64,000 nucleotides of DNA from an uncultured Acidobacteriia bacterium (GCA_903851195.1 CAINNJ010000032.1:1-64000), one strand, 5' to 3'. Positions 25,391 to 35,062 are shown, counted from the stretch's first letter. Numbers and translations: made by a program. The notes: generated from the letters alone by a model not told the origin.

Positions 25391-25515
25391 TTCTGCTTAC
25401 TCCAGGACAGAACATTTTGTCGTAACGTGCCGATTGTACGTCTAATCCCGGGCGATCTGTTTGTAGGCTTTCGGACCGATGTTGGCTTCTTCACATCGGC
25501 GGCACCCGGAAGTGA

Positions 25516-26136
25516 TCACTTGCTCGCGGACTCGTGAACGGAAGGCGTAAAGCCATGCCGGAGACACCGGACCAGAGGTTCCGGTGTCAGCACCGTAACA
25601 GTTTCAGCGCCGTCACGGCGGAGCCTCTCCCGATAGCCATCCGGCGACCAGACCAGAAGCGCGTCCGCCCGGACCAGACAGGCGATCCCGTTCTTCTGCA
25701 CGAAACAGCCGTCCGGCAAATCGCTGAGCGCAGCTTCAAACGTAACCTTGCCGCCCCGTTCATCCATTCGCGCCGAATGCAGGACCGCGTCCATCTCCGG
25801 AGCCAGGCCCGGCTGCAGACCGGCGCGCTTCCATGCCTCACGAAACTCATTGAACCGCTGCCGCCGACACTCGGCGCAGGGTCGGTGACCGGCGGAGAGA
25901 GCAGTCGCTTCATCGAGAAAAAACAACTCCGTATAGAGGCCGGGTGACATCACCACGCGCGATCGCCCCCTGAACTCCAGCAGGCACGTGATCCAGCGCT
26001 GCCCCTTGCAGGGACGGACAATCTCCTGCTTCTCGTTATGCAGCGCGCCGCCCCGGTTACCGAGCAGTGTGCCGCGGGCGCTCGTTCGAATGAGTTCTCC
26101 GGACGGGCTGACGCGGTTTTGGAGTGGCATGTCCAT
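25516..26136 (-). CDS. Conserved uncharacterised protein with HRPCAEC motif
   Basis: 206 residues. The N-terminal block (MPLQNRVSPSGELIRTSARG, then LLGNRGGALHNE) and the motif SAGHRPCAECRRQRF appear conserved among bacterial hypothetical proteins as far as I recall. The CxxC could bind a metal, but no second pair is visible. No signal peptide or membrane helix is seen. Possible starts are ATG at 26136 or two codons later. It is divergent from the D-aminoacylase-type gene, sharing a 74-bp promoter region. No function can be assigned. Confidence 0.75.
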   Translation of the reverse strand: MDMPLQNRVSPSGELIRTSARGTLLGNRGGALHNEKQEIVRPCKGQRWITCLLEFRGRSRVVMSPGLYTELFFLDEATALSAGHRPCAECRRQRFNEFREAWKRAGLQPGLAPEMDAVLHSARMDERGGKVTFEAALSDLPDGCFVQKNGIACLVRADALLVWSPDGYRERLRRDGAETVTVLTPEPLVRCLRHGFTPSVHESASK

Positions 26137-26210
26137 TTCAATCTTAGTCTTTCGAGCGGCTGGCTGGCTCTTCGCGCGCTTCGCCGGCGGGTCTGGTACA
26201 CTCAGGCCCC

Positions 26211-27626
26211 GTGAGGACTTTTCTCTTTCTCTGCCTGTCTTCCGCGCTCACCGCTCAAACCTATGATGTGGTGATCGCCAATGGCCGCGTAATCGATCCG
26301 GAAACCAAACTGGACGCGGTGCGTTCGGTGGGGATCGACGGTGGCACCATCCAGGCCGTCTCCGCGAAGCCCCTGCAAGGGCGCAAAATCATTGACGCCA
26401 AAGGCCTGGTGGTCGCGCCGGGCTTCATCGATCTGCACGAGCACGGGCAGGATGCCGAAGCCTACACGTTCCAGGCCCGGGACGGCGTCACCAGTTCCTT
26501 CGAACTTGAAGTGGGCACCGCCGATGTCGCCGGCTGGTACGCCGCGAGAGAAGGGAAATCCGCAATCAACCATGGCGTCTCCATCGGGCACATTCAGGTC
26601 CGCATGAAAGTCATGAAGGACCCCGCCGATTTCGTCCCGTCCGGCCCGGGCGCCCATCAGGTGGCAACTCCCGAACAGATCACCGAAATGAAGCGGCTGA
26701 TGGAAAAGGGCTTTCAGGAAGGCGCCGTCTCGGCCGGTCTGGGTCCGACGTACACACCCGCGGCCACCCGGTGGGAGATTCTGGAAATGTTCCGCGTGGC
26801 GGCACGCTTCAAGGCGTCCTGTCACGTCCATCTGCGTGGCAACGCGGAAAGCGGTGAGCCCGAGGAAGGCCTGGAAGAGGTGCTCGCCGCCAGCGCCGTG
26901 ACCGGAGCGCCGCTTCATGTGGTGCACATCGACTCGTCGTCATTGAGCCACGCGCCGCACCTGCTGCAGATGATCCGCGAGGCCCGCGCAAACGGCCTGG
27001 ACATCACGACAGAAATGTATCCGTACACCGCGGGCCAGACCCGGCTCGACTCCGCGCGCTTCGACACCTGGGTAAACCGGCCGGAACAGGATTACCGCAA
27101 TCTGCTCTGGGTGGCCACGGGCGAGCGGCTGACGAAAGCGAGCTTTAATCGCTATCGCAAGGAAGGCGGCCTAGTTATCCTGTTCAACAACACCGAGGAG
27201 ATGATCGACACCGTGCTTCGTGACCCTCTGCCCATGATCGCCACCGATGGATTCGGGTATGAGACCGGCAACAGCCACCCGCGCTCGGCCGGGACGTACT
27301 CGCGGATTCTCGGCGTCTATGTGCGCGAGCGTCATATCCTGCCGCTCGATGAGGCCATCCGCAAGATGACCCTGATGCCCGCGCGGCGGCTCGAAGCGCG
27401 CGTTCCGTCAATGAAGAAGAAAGGACGAATTCAGGTGGGCGCCGATGCCGACATCAACGTGTTCGATCCTGCGACGATTCGCGATCATTCCACGTATGAA
27501 AACGGAAAGGCGGCTTCGGAGGGAGTGCGTTATCTGCTGGTAAACGGGACTTTCGTGGTTTCCGAAGGCAAACTGGTGGACGGCGCGGCGCCCGGCAAAG
27601 CAGTCCGGGCGCCGCTTTCCAACTAA
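26211..27626 (+). CDS. Exported N-acyl-D-amino-acid deacylase-type amidohydrolase
   Basis: 471 residues from a GTG start with a short signal peptide (FLFLCLSSALTAQ). The amidohydrolase fold has the N-terminal beta-sandwich strand DVVIANGRVIDPETKLDAV, the metal motif GFIDLHEHGQD (HxH), later His ligands in SIGHIQVR and HVVHIDSS, and the Asp in ATDGFGYE. These features match D-aminoacylases/dihydroorotase-like enzymes that hydrolyse N-acyl-D-amino acids. The secreted location suggests use of cell-wall or peptide fragments. Confidence 0.85.
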   Translation: MRTFLFLCLSSALTAQTYDVVIANGRVIDPETKLDAVRSVGIDGGTIQAVSAKPLQGRKIIDAKGLVVAPGFIDLHEHGQDAEAYTFQARDGVTSSFELEVGTADVAGWYAAREGKSAINHGVSIGHIQVRMKVMKDPADFVPSGPGAHQVATPEQITEMKRLMEKGFQEGAVSAGLGPTYTPAATRWEILEMFRVAARFKASCHVHLRGNAESGEPEEGLEEVLAASAVTGAPLHVVHIDSSSLSHAPHLLQMIREARANGLDITTEMYPYTAGQTRLDSARFDTWVNRPEQDYRNLLWVATGERLTKASFNRYRKEGGLVILFNNTEEMIDTVLRDPLPMIATDGFGYETGNSHPRSAGTYSRILGVYVRERHILPLDEAIRKMTLMPARRLEARVPSMKKKGRIQVGADADINVFDPATIRDHSTYENGKAASEGVRYLLVNGTFVVSEGKLVDGAAPGKAVRAPLSN

Positions 27627-27632
27627 CTTCGC

Positions 27633-28667
27633 TTACTTGCCGACTTCAAGAATCGAGAACGAGCCAGGCACCATCGGACCTCGTCCAGCGCGTCCGCCGG
27701 CCGGAGGAGGCGTCGGCGCAGGCCCATATTCGGCGGCGATCAGCAGGACTCGGCCCGTCTTCGTATCGAGCGTCATCGTCTTCGCGCCAGGCATTGTCTT
27801 CAGCGTCTGTTCGACCTCGAAACTGGTCGGGCTGTTCTCCTTGATCACGGTCAGCGTGCCGTCCCCCTGCGAGCTGAACGCTTCCATCGTTTTGGGGTTG
27901 AAGCCCGCGCCATCCACGCCGGTGCCGATCGGCAGGGTCGTGATGATCTTCCCGTCGTTCGCATCCATGATGACCATGCTCGCGGGAGTGCGGCAGGCAA
28001 CAAAGAGAATGTGGTTCTTCACATCGAATGCGAGACCGGCCGCCGTCTTGTTGGCATCGCCGCCCAACGAATAATTCGCGGTCACTTTGAGCGTCTTCGC
28101 ATCCACCACGGCGACGCTGTTCTTATCTTCGATATCGATGTAAATATGGCCCTTGCCGTCGGTGACGGCCTGTTCGGGAGCGCCGCCCAGATCGATGGTT
28201 CCCACGACGGAGCCGTCCTTCGCGTCGATCACGGTTGCATTCGGCGCCCGGTGGCTGAGGATATAAACCCTCGCATTGAAGGGATCGAACAGCAGGCCGT
28301 CGGGTCCGCCATCCACGTCGATGCTCTTCATTACGGAGAGATTTTTGGTGTCCCACATGACCACTGGCTTGCTGGTTGCAAAGCCGTGTCCCGACTTCGG
28401 ATCGACGGCCGCGCCGTGCGCATTGACGCCGGCAATTTCGCCGGCGGGTTCGAGTGTATCCAGATTGAAAACGGAAATGCGGCCCATCGGCGGCGTTCCC
28501 GGAAGCGTGCGGGCCACGTAGAGACGCCGACCGGCTTCATCCGCATAGACGTAGTCAAACCCGCCATCGCCGCCGACTTTCGCGGTTTTCAGAATCTTAT
28601 AAGGTCCCTGCGCGTGGACCAGAAAAGCGGGCAAAACAAGCGCGAGCAACAAACGAACAGAAAGCAT
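27633..28667 (-). CDS. Secreted YncE/YVTN-like beta-propeller protein
   Basis: 344 residues with a signal peptide (LLALVLPAFLVHA). The body is a set of short propeller repeats (MSFNLDTLEP-like, NATVIDAKDGSVVGTIDLGG, DANDGKIITTLPIGTG), as in YncE and 40-residue YVTN proteins. These act as scaffolds and binding proteins in the periplasm. The gene ends 6 bp from the convergent amidohydrolase gene and lies 241 bp downstream of the GNAT gene; that 241-bp stretch should hold its promoter. Confidence 0.8.
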   Translation of the reverse strand: MLSVRLLLALVLPAFLVHAQGPYKILKTAKVGGDGGFDYVYADEAGRRLYVARTLPGTPPMGRISVFNLDTLEPAGEIAGVNAHGAAVDPKSGHGFATSKPVVMWDTKNLSVMKSIDVDGGPDGLLFDPFNARVYILSHRAPNATVIDAKDGSVVGTIDLGGAPEQAVTDGKGHIYIDIEDKNSVAVVDAKTLKVTANYSLGGDANKTAAGLAFDVKNHILFVACRTPASMVIMDANDGKIITTLPIGTGVDGAGFNPKTMEAFSSQGDGTLTVIKENSPTSFEVEQTLKTMPGAKTMTLDTKTGRVLLIAAEYGPAPTPPPAGGRAGRGPMVPGSFSILEVGK

Positions 28668-28908
28668 CGACAGTTCTCCTCGATTGAGTATACGGGTCCA
28701 CGCCGATTCGCGGCCAGGCAGGCGAGGGGAAGCGCATCACACACCTGGCAGTACTCTTTCCCCGTACCGGCGGACTCCCCAATCCGCCCGAAAAGAGCAA
28801 CAATCGGAGAGCAGAATACTTCTCACTTCCATCCTTGTTTCCCTTTCGGGCTCGCCGCGCGCGAGGTCGTCGAATCTCTGATCCGGCGGCGTCGCGTGCG
28901 GCATTTTT

Positions 28909-29883
28909 CTAATACCCTTCCCAAACGTACGCGAAAAACCGGCGCAGTTCCCGAAATCCGCACTCTTCATAAAGGCGTGCCGCCGCGGAATTCGCAGTCG
29001 TCACGGTAAGGCTGATACGTCTCGCGCCACCGGCCTGCAATGACGCGATGGCCTGCCGCAGCAGTTCGTACCCCAGTCCCGCGCCCTGTGCGCGCGGCGC
29101 CACGCAGAGTTGGGTGATGTGCGCCACATGGGGGGCGACAAAACTGGTCAGAACAATGCCGGATACGACGCCGGTGCCGGATTCAAGAGCCACGAAAGAT
29201 GCCTTCTGGAAGAATGCCCCGCACCCGGGATATTGCACGATGTTGTAGAGAAATTTTCGGGCGCCTTCAAAAGAGCGGTACTGGTCATTGATCTGGCTGT
29301 CGATATGCCCCTCGTAGGAAAGAGCGATCACGCTCGAAGCGGCGTCATGGTGGTGATCGCTCCAGGGTTCGATGCGAAAGCGCCGGTGCTGCAGTTTGCG
29401 GGCAGGCGGCAGTGGCGAACCGGCATCGTAACGCATCAGAATCCGCTCGAACAGCCGAACAAATCGCTCCCGTTGCAGCGCTTTCGCTACGGGCTGCTCC
29501 AGAAGCATCAACTGACTCTCGATTCGGCTGACGGAAGGCGTCGCGATCAGACCGTCGAGCATCACGCGAAACAGGCGAACCTCGGCTTCGCCCCTTCGCC
29601 ATCCGGGTCGAACGTAGAGGTCGCCAATCAGGCCTTTGCGATCTTCCACCACCGAATATCCATACCCTGCGACCTCGCCGCGGTCGATCAGAGCCACGCC
29701 GCCCAGCGCCCGCATATCCGCATATTTCCGAACCAGATTGGCGGATTTTGAGAAATCCCAGTCGAGTTCCTGCTCCCATTCGACGGTCTCTTCGAGCAGC
29801 AGGGGATCGAGTTCCCGCGCGCCCAGCCGCCGGAGTTCGACGATTTCCGGACTCCCCGGCGCGAATTCGGCGTAAGCAGCCAT
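28909..29883 (-). CDS. GNAT acetyltransferase with two GNAT domains
   Basis: 324 residues. The C-terminal half carries a clear acetyl-CoA site (ITQLCVAPRAQGAGLGYELL) and the terminal GNAT signature NSAAARLYEECGFRELRRF. The N-terminal half repeats the fold with IGDLYVRPGWRRGEAE, where the loop is degenerate, so only the second domain is likely catalytic. This tandem layout resembles MshD-type enzymes but mycothiol genes are absent. It follows tdk by 27 bp on the same strand. Confidence 0.8.
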   Translation of the reverse strand: MAAYAEFAPGSPEIVELRRLGARELDPLLLEETVEWEQELDWDFSKSANLVRKYADMRALGGVALIDRGEVAGYGYSVVEDRKGLIGDLYVRPGWRRGEAEVRLFRVMLDGLIATPSVSRIESQLMLLEQPVAKALQRERFVRLFERILMRYDAGSPLPPARKLQHRRFRIEPWSDHHHDAASSVIALSYEGHIDSQINDQYRSFEGARKFLYNIVQYPGCGAFFQKASFVALESGTGVVSGIVLTSFVAPHVAHITQLCVAPRAQGAGLGYELLRQAIASLQAGGARRISLTVTTANSAAARLYEECGFRELRRFFAYVWEGY

Positions 29884-29910
29884 ATAGATAAAGGTCCCGT
29901 GAGCCGGAGA

Positions 29911-30579
29911 CTAAACCGCCGTCTCCGGCCAGATGCTGATCTGCGGCGAAGAGCCGTTTCTGCCCGGAAAGTTCTTTCCCGGCAGGACGAAATGGTCGTC
30001 GCAGCGCGGCTCATACGTCTCGTCGCCCCCCACCAGAATCTGCGGACTGTTGTAGTGCGCGGGCACGCCGTCGATAATGCGCTGCGGATACAAAGCGCGG
30101 CTGCCGCACTTGGTGCAATAAGACGTCATCCACATACAGCGGTCCTCGGCCAGCAGCGCGAGATCGGGCGTGGAGCCGAACGGCTCGCCGCGGAAATCGA
30201 ACGCAAGGCCGGAGGCGAGAATATCGTACCCGTCGTCCATCAGTTCTTTAATGAGCTGAAAAAAGCCGGAATTTCGGGGAAAGAACTGCACTTCATCGAA
30301 CGCAATGATCTGAAAGCGGCAGCCCGCCGCCGATTCCTTGGCGCGCAGAATGGGCCACAACTCGCCCGGTTGCGTGGCGAGAATCTCCTCGGCGGCGTCT
30401 TCGTCCCCCCTTCTGCTCTTGATGCACGACATGCCGCTGCGCGTGTCCGTTCTCGGCTTGAACACCGCGATCTTGCGATTGCCGTACCGGCGCAGCGTCT
30501 CAATTTCCGTGAGCAGATGCCGCGTCTTGCCCGAAGCCATGTTGCCGATAAAAAGTCTCAAAACGCGTCCGCGAGCCAC
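29911..30579 (-). CDS. tdk: Thymidine kinase (type II)
   Basis: 222 residues from a GTG start. The P-loop GNMASGKTRHLL, the DEVQFF acceptor region, the lasso-like segment and the zinc-site residues CTKCG and RCDDH are visible. The enzyme phosphorylates thymidine for salvage into dTMP. A C-terminal tail of about 30 residues extends beyond the usual end. It is divergent from proC, with a promoter region of 84 bp between them. Confidence 0.92.
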   Translation of the reverse strand: MARGRVLRLFIGNMASGKTRHLLTEIETLRRYGNRKIAVFKPRTDTRSGMSCIKSRRGDEDAAEEILATQPGELWPILRAKESAAGCRFQIIAFDEVQFFPRNSGFFQLIKELMDDGYDILASGLAFDFRGEPFGSTPDLALLAEDRCMWMTSYCTKCGSRALYPQRIIDGVPAHYNSPQILVGGDETYEPRCDDHFVLPGKNFPGRNGSSPQISIWPETAV

Positions 30580-30663
30580 TTCGGTATCCCCAGTTAGAGT
30601 TTAGTCGATACGGCGCGAGTTGCCGCGCGCGCCGCTGTTGTCCTGCCTGTCACAATAACAACC

Positions 30664-31533
30664 ATGACTACACCTGCGGCCCTGCTGGAATCCGGACGCA
30701 CTCTGGGAGTGATCGGCTCCGGCGTCATGGGCCAGACGCTGATCAAAGGATTACTGGAAGCCGGACTGGTAACACGGCGGCAGATCTGGGCCACCGCGAA
30801 GACACAGGAAAGTTGTGACGAAGTGGCCGAGACGCTGGGGATCACGGCGGTTCGCGACTACCGGGAAGCCGCGGCCACTGCCGGCATTATTCTCGTATGC
30901 GTGAAGCCGGCGCAGATCGGCGCCGTTTCCGCCGTGCTGCGGGAATCGTCGCTTCGCGCGGACGTGCTGATGATTTCCATCCTCGCCGGTGTCTCCACGG
31001 AACGGCTGGAATCACTGCTGCGTCCGGCGGAGAACGACGGGCCGCGCCCGGTCTGGGTACGGGCCATTCCGAATACCCCGTGTGTGGTGCGTCAGGGAAT
31101 GACCGCCATCTGTGGCGGCAGTGACGCCACCGCGCGGCATCTCGCGCTAGCGGAACGAATCTTCAGTTCCGTGGGCCGCTGCACCGTGGTGGAAGAGCAT
31201 TACTGCAACGCGATCACGGCGCTTTCGGGCAGCGGACCCGCCTACATGTATCTGATGATGGAAGCCCTCGCCGACGCGGGAGTCCGCGTCGGACTGCGCC
31301 GCCATGTGGCGCTCGAACTGGTGGCGCAGACGATGCTCGGTTCCGCGCGCATGGTGCTCGACACGGGCCGACATCCCGCTTCTCTGCGGGACGACGTAAC
31401 CACGCCGGCGGGTTGCACCATCGGCGGTCTGCTGATGCTGGAGGACGGCAAGATACGGTCGGTGCTGGCGCGAGCCGTGGAAGAAGCGACCCGCATCGTG
31501 GAACAACTGGGGAAAGCAGCCAAAGCCGGTTGA
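30664..31533 (+). CDS. proC: Pyrroline-5-carboxylate reductase
   Basis: 289 residues. The NAD(P) motif GVIGSGVMGQTL, the conserved VRAIPNTPCVVRQGM, ALSGSGPAY and the dimer-domain motif DDVTTPAGCTIGG are present. ProC catalyses the last step of proline synthesis, reducing P5C to proline. The family motif is usually SPGGTT; here it reads TPAGCT, a mild variation. proA and proB are not in the window. Confidence 0.95.
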   Translation: MTTPAALLESGRTLGVIGSGVMGQTLIKGLLEAGLVTRRQIWATAKTQESCDEVAETLGITAVRDYREAAATAGIILVCVKPAQIGAVSAVLRESSLRADVLMISILAGVSTERLESLLRPAENDGPRPVWVRAIPNTPCVVRQGMTAICGGSDATARHLALAERIFSSVGRCTVVEEHYCNAITALSGSGPAYMYLMMEALADAGVRVGLRRHVALELVAQTMLGSARMVLDTGRHPASLRDDVTTPAGCTIGGLLMLEDGKIRSVLARAVEEATRIVEQLGKAAKAG

Positions 31534-31553
31534 TGATTGGAACCAGAAGCCGT

Positions 31554-31575
31554 CTCGGGTCCCGAAGGACCCGAG
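31554..31575. terminator. Perfect 9-bp hairpin between convergent proC and rng
   Basis: CTCGGGTCC (31554-31562) and GGACCCGAG (31567-31575) form a perfect stem closed by a CGAA tetraloop, 21 bp after the proC stop and 17 bp before the rng stop. There is no T-run on either side. It could act in both directions as a 3' end stabiliser or a factor-assisted terminator. Confidence 0.6.
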
Positions 31576-31591
31576 TGGATTCAACGCCTTA

Positions 31592-34500
31592 TTAAGCCAG
31601 ATCGAACTTCGTCTGGTGGAGTAACGGATCGCTCTTGACCAGCACGGATTTGCCAAGAATCTCTTCCAGTTCCTGCAGGAACTGGTTGTGGTTGCTCTTG
31701 AGAACCTTGGCGACTTCCGGATTCACTCGCAGCATGATGTTGTTGTGCTCGTCTTCGAGAGCCTTCTTCATCCGCTGCGCTTCCTGCAGGATTTCCGTGA
31801 TCACCGTCTGCACGCTCTTGATGTAACCCGCGCCTTCGCAGTACGGGCAAGGCGAGCAGAGCGTCCGTTCGAGCGATTGCTTGACCCGTTTCCGCGTGAT
31901 CGCCACCAGCCCGAAATCGTTGAACTGCAGGATCTTATACGGAGCCCGGTCGGCCCGCATGGTCTCTTCGAGAACCTGCATCACTTTCTGCCGGTTCTTG
32001 CGCTCGTCCATGTCGATGAAATCGACCACGATAATACCGCCCAGATCGCGCAGGCGGATCTGCCGGACGATCTCTTTGATCGCGTCGGTGTTGATCTTGA
32101 CGATGGTATCTTCGAGGCGATTCGACTTGCCGACGTACTTGCCCGTATTGATATCGATCGCGACCAGAGCCTCGGTCTGATTGATAACGATGTAGCCGCC
32201 CGACTTCAGCCAGACCTTCGGCCGCAGCGCCTTCTCCAGTTCGTTGGTGATGCCGAACTCGTCGAAGATCGGGTTGACGCGCGTGTACAGCTTCACGCGC
32301 TGCACCAGCGCCGGCTGGAACCGCTGGGCGAAACGCAGAATGCTCTCGTACAGCTCTTCGTTATCCACCCAGATGGTTTTGAAAGATGCCGTGAGCTGAT
32401 CGCGAAGAATGCGCTGGACAAGATCCAGATCGTGGTGCAGCAGGACGGGCGCCGGTCGCTTTTCCGCTTTCTGCCGCATATCGAGCCAGAGGTTGTAGAG
32501 GAAGTGCATGTCGCTCTTCAGCTCTTCTTCGCTCTTGCCCTCCGCCGCGGTCCGGCAGATGAAACCGCCGGGAATCCCCTGGCGATGGGTCTGCACCACG
32601 CGCTTGAGACGATGCCGCTCCTCTTCCGAAGGGATCTTGCGGGAGACGCCGGCATGGTCCACCGTCGGCATGTAAACGACGAAGCGGCCGGGCAGAGCGA
32701 TATGCGAAGTGATCCGCGCGCCCTTCTGGCCCAGCGGCTCCTTCGCGATCTGGACAATAATCTCCTGGCCTTCCTTAAGAAGGTCAGAGATGGACGGCAG
32801 CTGCGGACGTTCCCGTTCCGGTCGTTCCGCACGTTCGGAGCGTTCCGTGCGCTCGCCGCCGCGCTCTGACCGTTCTCCGCCCCGCTCTCCGCCGCGTTCT
32901 CCGCCCCGTTCGGGCCGCTCGCCGCGGTCGGAACGTTCCGGACGGTCGCCACGCGACCGGTCGCGATTTCCGCCACGATCTCTCGAATCGTTGCGGCGGT
33001 CGTCCCGCGGCGGCCTCGAATCATTGCGGCTCTCGGTCCGAACTTCCGCGCGAGCCTCGTTGCGTGGCTCGGGCCGGGCTTCTGCACGCGGCTCCACCGT
33101 CTTTGTCTCGGCTTCGGTCGGTTCCGCCGCCGGCGGGGTCTGCTTTTCACCCCGCTCTTCGGAACCGGGGCCGCCACGCATCTTGCGGCGCATACGGCGC
33201 GAGACGCGATGCGGATAGCGATGACCCTGCTCGCGCAGGGCTGCCGTCAGACTGGTCGGGATACGGGCCGGTTCGGGACCCTCATGGTCGATCGGAGCCG
33301 GTTCGCCTTCCGCGTCCGACTCTGCTTCCGCGGCGGCAGTATCGATCCCCTCGATCTCTTCGTTCTCCTGTACCTCGTCGAACTCTTCCGCCGCGAAATT
33401 TTCGCCCGCCGGCTCTTCGGTGTCCGGGACGGACGAGAGCATACCCAGCCCTGCAAACGGATGGTCCGCGGGAACAGCCGCTTCCGGCTCGGCGACGGTC
33501 ACTGTCTCGGCAACCGAAACCGCTTCAACGACCGGTTCCTGTTGGGAGACTTCGCTGGCGGGCGCCATTTGCACCGGCACAGCGACCTCTGCCACAACTT
33601 CAACCTCCGCCACGACTTCAACATCCGCCACGACAACGGCTTCCACTTCGGGTTCCGCAGCGGAAACTTCAGGACTTAATTCGGGAGCAGTAACAGGCGG
33701 GGCAACCGCTTCCGGCGCGATGGCTTCCGGTTCCGGTACGTGCTCGGCAGCCACTTCGGCCTGCGCGTCGGCTACGGCTTCCTCGACGAGTTCGTCGATC
33801 TCCGCGGCAAGCGCTTCATCCGGCTCCACCGCGTCGTCTTCACGCACATCGGCAACCGCATACTTCGCCAGCGATTCACCGGGGAGCACATATTTGGCCA
33901 GCGATTCGCCTGGAAGCACCGGAAAGTCGTCCGAACTGTGCCGGATCGGCGCAGGAGCAAATGCGGGAACTGTCAGGAGTTCCGCTTCCGCAACTTCGGC
34001 GATATCGCCTTCCGCATCGCCTTGCGGCTCGGCATCGTCCGCGCCCGGCGTAAAGAACTTGGAATCGGGCAGACCGCCCGGTCCGCGCCCACCCCGGCGG
34101 CGGCGGCCGCGACGTCCGCGACCCCGGTCTCCGCCCTTGTCTCCACTCTTATCTCCGCCGCGGTCGCCCGCGGCGCCGTCCCGTGAAGGCCCGTTCGAGC
34201 GTTCCGAACGTGGCTGTTCCTCGCGACGCTCCACAACCGGAGGCGCGATCACGGGGGAGGCGGCGATGACCTCCGGCTCCGCGTCTTCCGGCGGAACCGG
34301 GGATTCGCTTCTCCGGTCCCCCGAAGCGGTCCCGCCGCCCTTTTCCATCTTCAGGACTTTATCTTCAACGGTGCTGACGACCGCGTCGTACTCATCGTTG
34401 TCTTCGAAAAAGTCGGAGACGTAAAGAAAGGCGTCTCGTTCCAGTCCGATATCCACGAACGCGGACTGCATGCCAGGGAGCACACGCGTGACGCGCCCTT

Positions 34501-34627
34501 TGTGGATGCTGCCGGCCAGCGAGTATTCTTTTTCCCTCTCGTGGAAAATCTCCACGAGCTGGTCGTCTTCAAGGATCGCGACTCTCGTCTCGTGCTTTCC
34601 GGTAGAGACGATAAGTTCTTTCGACAT
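31592..34627 (-). CDS. rng: Ribonuclease E/G with very long insert in the S1 domain
   Basis: 1011 residues. The S1 domain starts at the N-terminus (SIHKGRVTRVLPGMQSAFVD, RDAFLYVSD) but is interrupted at about residue 95 and resumes near 608 (LKEGQEIIVQIAKEPLG). The insert is acidic, Glu/Val/Ala-rich, then Arg/Glu/Gly-rich (RGERPERGGERG), with a tandem repeat of VLPGESLAKY. The catalytic core has the magnesium aspartates in VAIDINTG and VVDFIDMD and the zinc-link CPYCEGAG. The enzyme cleaves single-stranded A/U-rich RNA in decay and rRNA processing. A ribosome-binding site GGGAG precedes the ATG. Its leader is at least 195 nt if the upstream small ORF is not part of it. Confidence 0.93.
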   Translation of the reverse strand: MSKELIVSTGKHETRVAILEDDQLVEIFHEREKEYSLAGSIHKGRVTRVLPGMQSAFVDIGLERDAFLYVSDFFEDNDEYDAVVSTVEDKVLKMEKGGGTASGDRRSESPVPPEDAEPEVIAASPVIAPPVVERREEQPRSERSNGPSRDGAAGDRGGDKSGDKGGDRGRGRRGRRRRGGRGPGGLPDSKFFTPGADDAEPQGDAEGDIAEVAEAELLTVPAFAPAPIRHSSDDFPVLPGESLAKYVLPGESLAKYAVADVREDDAVEPDEALAAEIDELVEEAVADAQAEVAAEHVPEPEAIAPEAVAPPVTAPELSPEVSAAEPEVEAVVVADVEVVAEVEVVAEVAVPVQMAPASEVSQQEPVVEAVSVAETVTVAEPEAAVPADHPFAGLGMLSSVPDTEEPAGENFAAEEFDEVQENEEIEGIDTAAAEAESDAEGEPAPIDHEGPEPARIPTSLTAALREQGHRYPHRVSRRMRRKMRGGPGSEERGEKQTPPAAEPTEAETKTVEPRAEARPEPRNEARAEVRTESRNDSRPPRDDRRNDSRDRGGNRDRSRGDRPERSDRGERPERGGERGGERGGERSERGGERTERSERAERPERERPQLPSISDLLKEGQEIIVQIAKEPLGQKGARITSHIALPGRFVVYMPTVDHAGVSRKIPSEEERHRLKRVVQTHRQGIPGGFICRTAAEGKSEEELKSDMHFLYNLWLDMRQKAEKRPAPVLLHHDLDLVQRILRDQLTASFKTIWVDNEELYESILRFAQRFQPALVQRVKLYTRVNPIFDEFGITNELEKALRPKVWLKSGGYIVINQTEALVAIDINTGKYVGKSNRLEDTIVKINTDAIKEIVRQIRLRDLGGIIVVDFIDMDERKNRQKVMQVLEETMRADRAPYKILQFNDFGLVAITRKRVKQSLERTLCSPCPYCEGAGYIKSVQTVITEILQEAQRMKKALEDEHNNIMLRVNPEVAKVLKSNHNQFLQELEEILGKSVLVKSDPLLHQTKFDLA

Positions 34628-34822
34628 GTCTGTTTCTCCCGTTGGGCTCCGTCAAAGAGCTCGGACGCGAGAGAATCTGGACCCGAATCGAAGTGCTGCG
34701 CCCTGCGTAAGGATCGCCTGGGGCTTCCGTTCACACGGAGCCTTGCTCAACCGACCTCAACAAAACTCACGCCAGCCGGAGGGTGGAGGATAACTACCGC
34801 AAAACCTCGCACTCAACACCCA

Positions 34823-35062
34823 TCATCGGCCTCTTGAGGGAACCTCCCATCGTTCGGCAGACGGGCCCAACAGGCGCTGCTTCCTGAAAATACGGTACCA
34901 GGCGTGGGTACTCAGAAAGTCGGCCCCCGCTGCGCTGACGCGCTGCAGAGTCTCCAATGGCTCCCAACTTAAGTCAAATAATTCGTTAGTGCCCTGGACC
35001 GGATTCCGGAAGCCGCTTTCGCGCGCCTCCTCCCATCCGGACCAATCCAAATTTCCGTTCAA
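34823..35062 (-). CDS. Possible small protein between rodA and rng
   Basis: 79 residues from a TTG, 18 bp after the rodA stop. The composition is balanced and Trp-rich (NLDWSGWEEARESGF, THAWYRIFRKQRLLG) rather than the Arg/Pro/Gly mix of chance frames, and codon use is compatible with coding. The start codon and ribosome-binding site are weak, and I know no family. The rest of the rodA-rng gap (34628-34822) has no gene and would be the rng leader. Confidence 0.4.
   Translation of the reverse strand: MNGNLDWSGWEEARESGFRNPVQGTNELFDLSWEPLETLQRVSAAGADFLSTHAWYRIFRKQRLLGPSAERWEVPSRGR

Noticed and set aside
33420-34424. A 334-residue Ser/Ala/Thr-rich plus-strand ORF
   Set aside because: It mirrors the acidic repeats of the RNase E/G insert, so the composition follows from the opposite strand.
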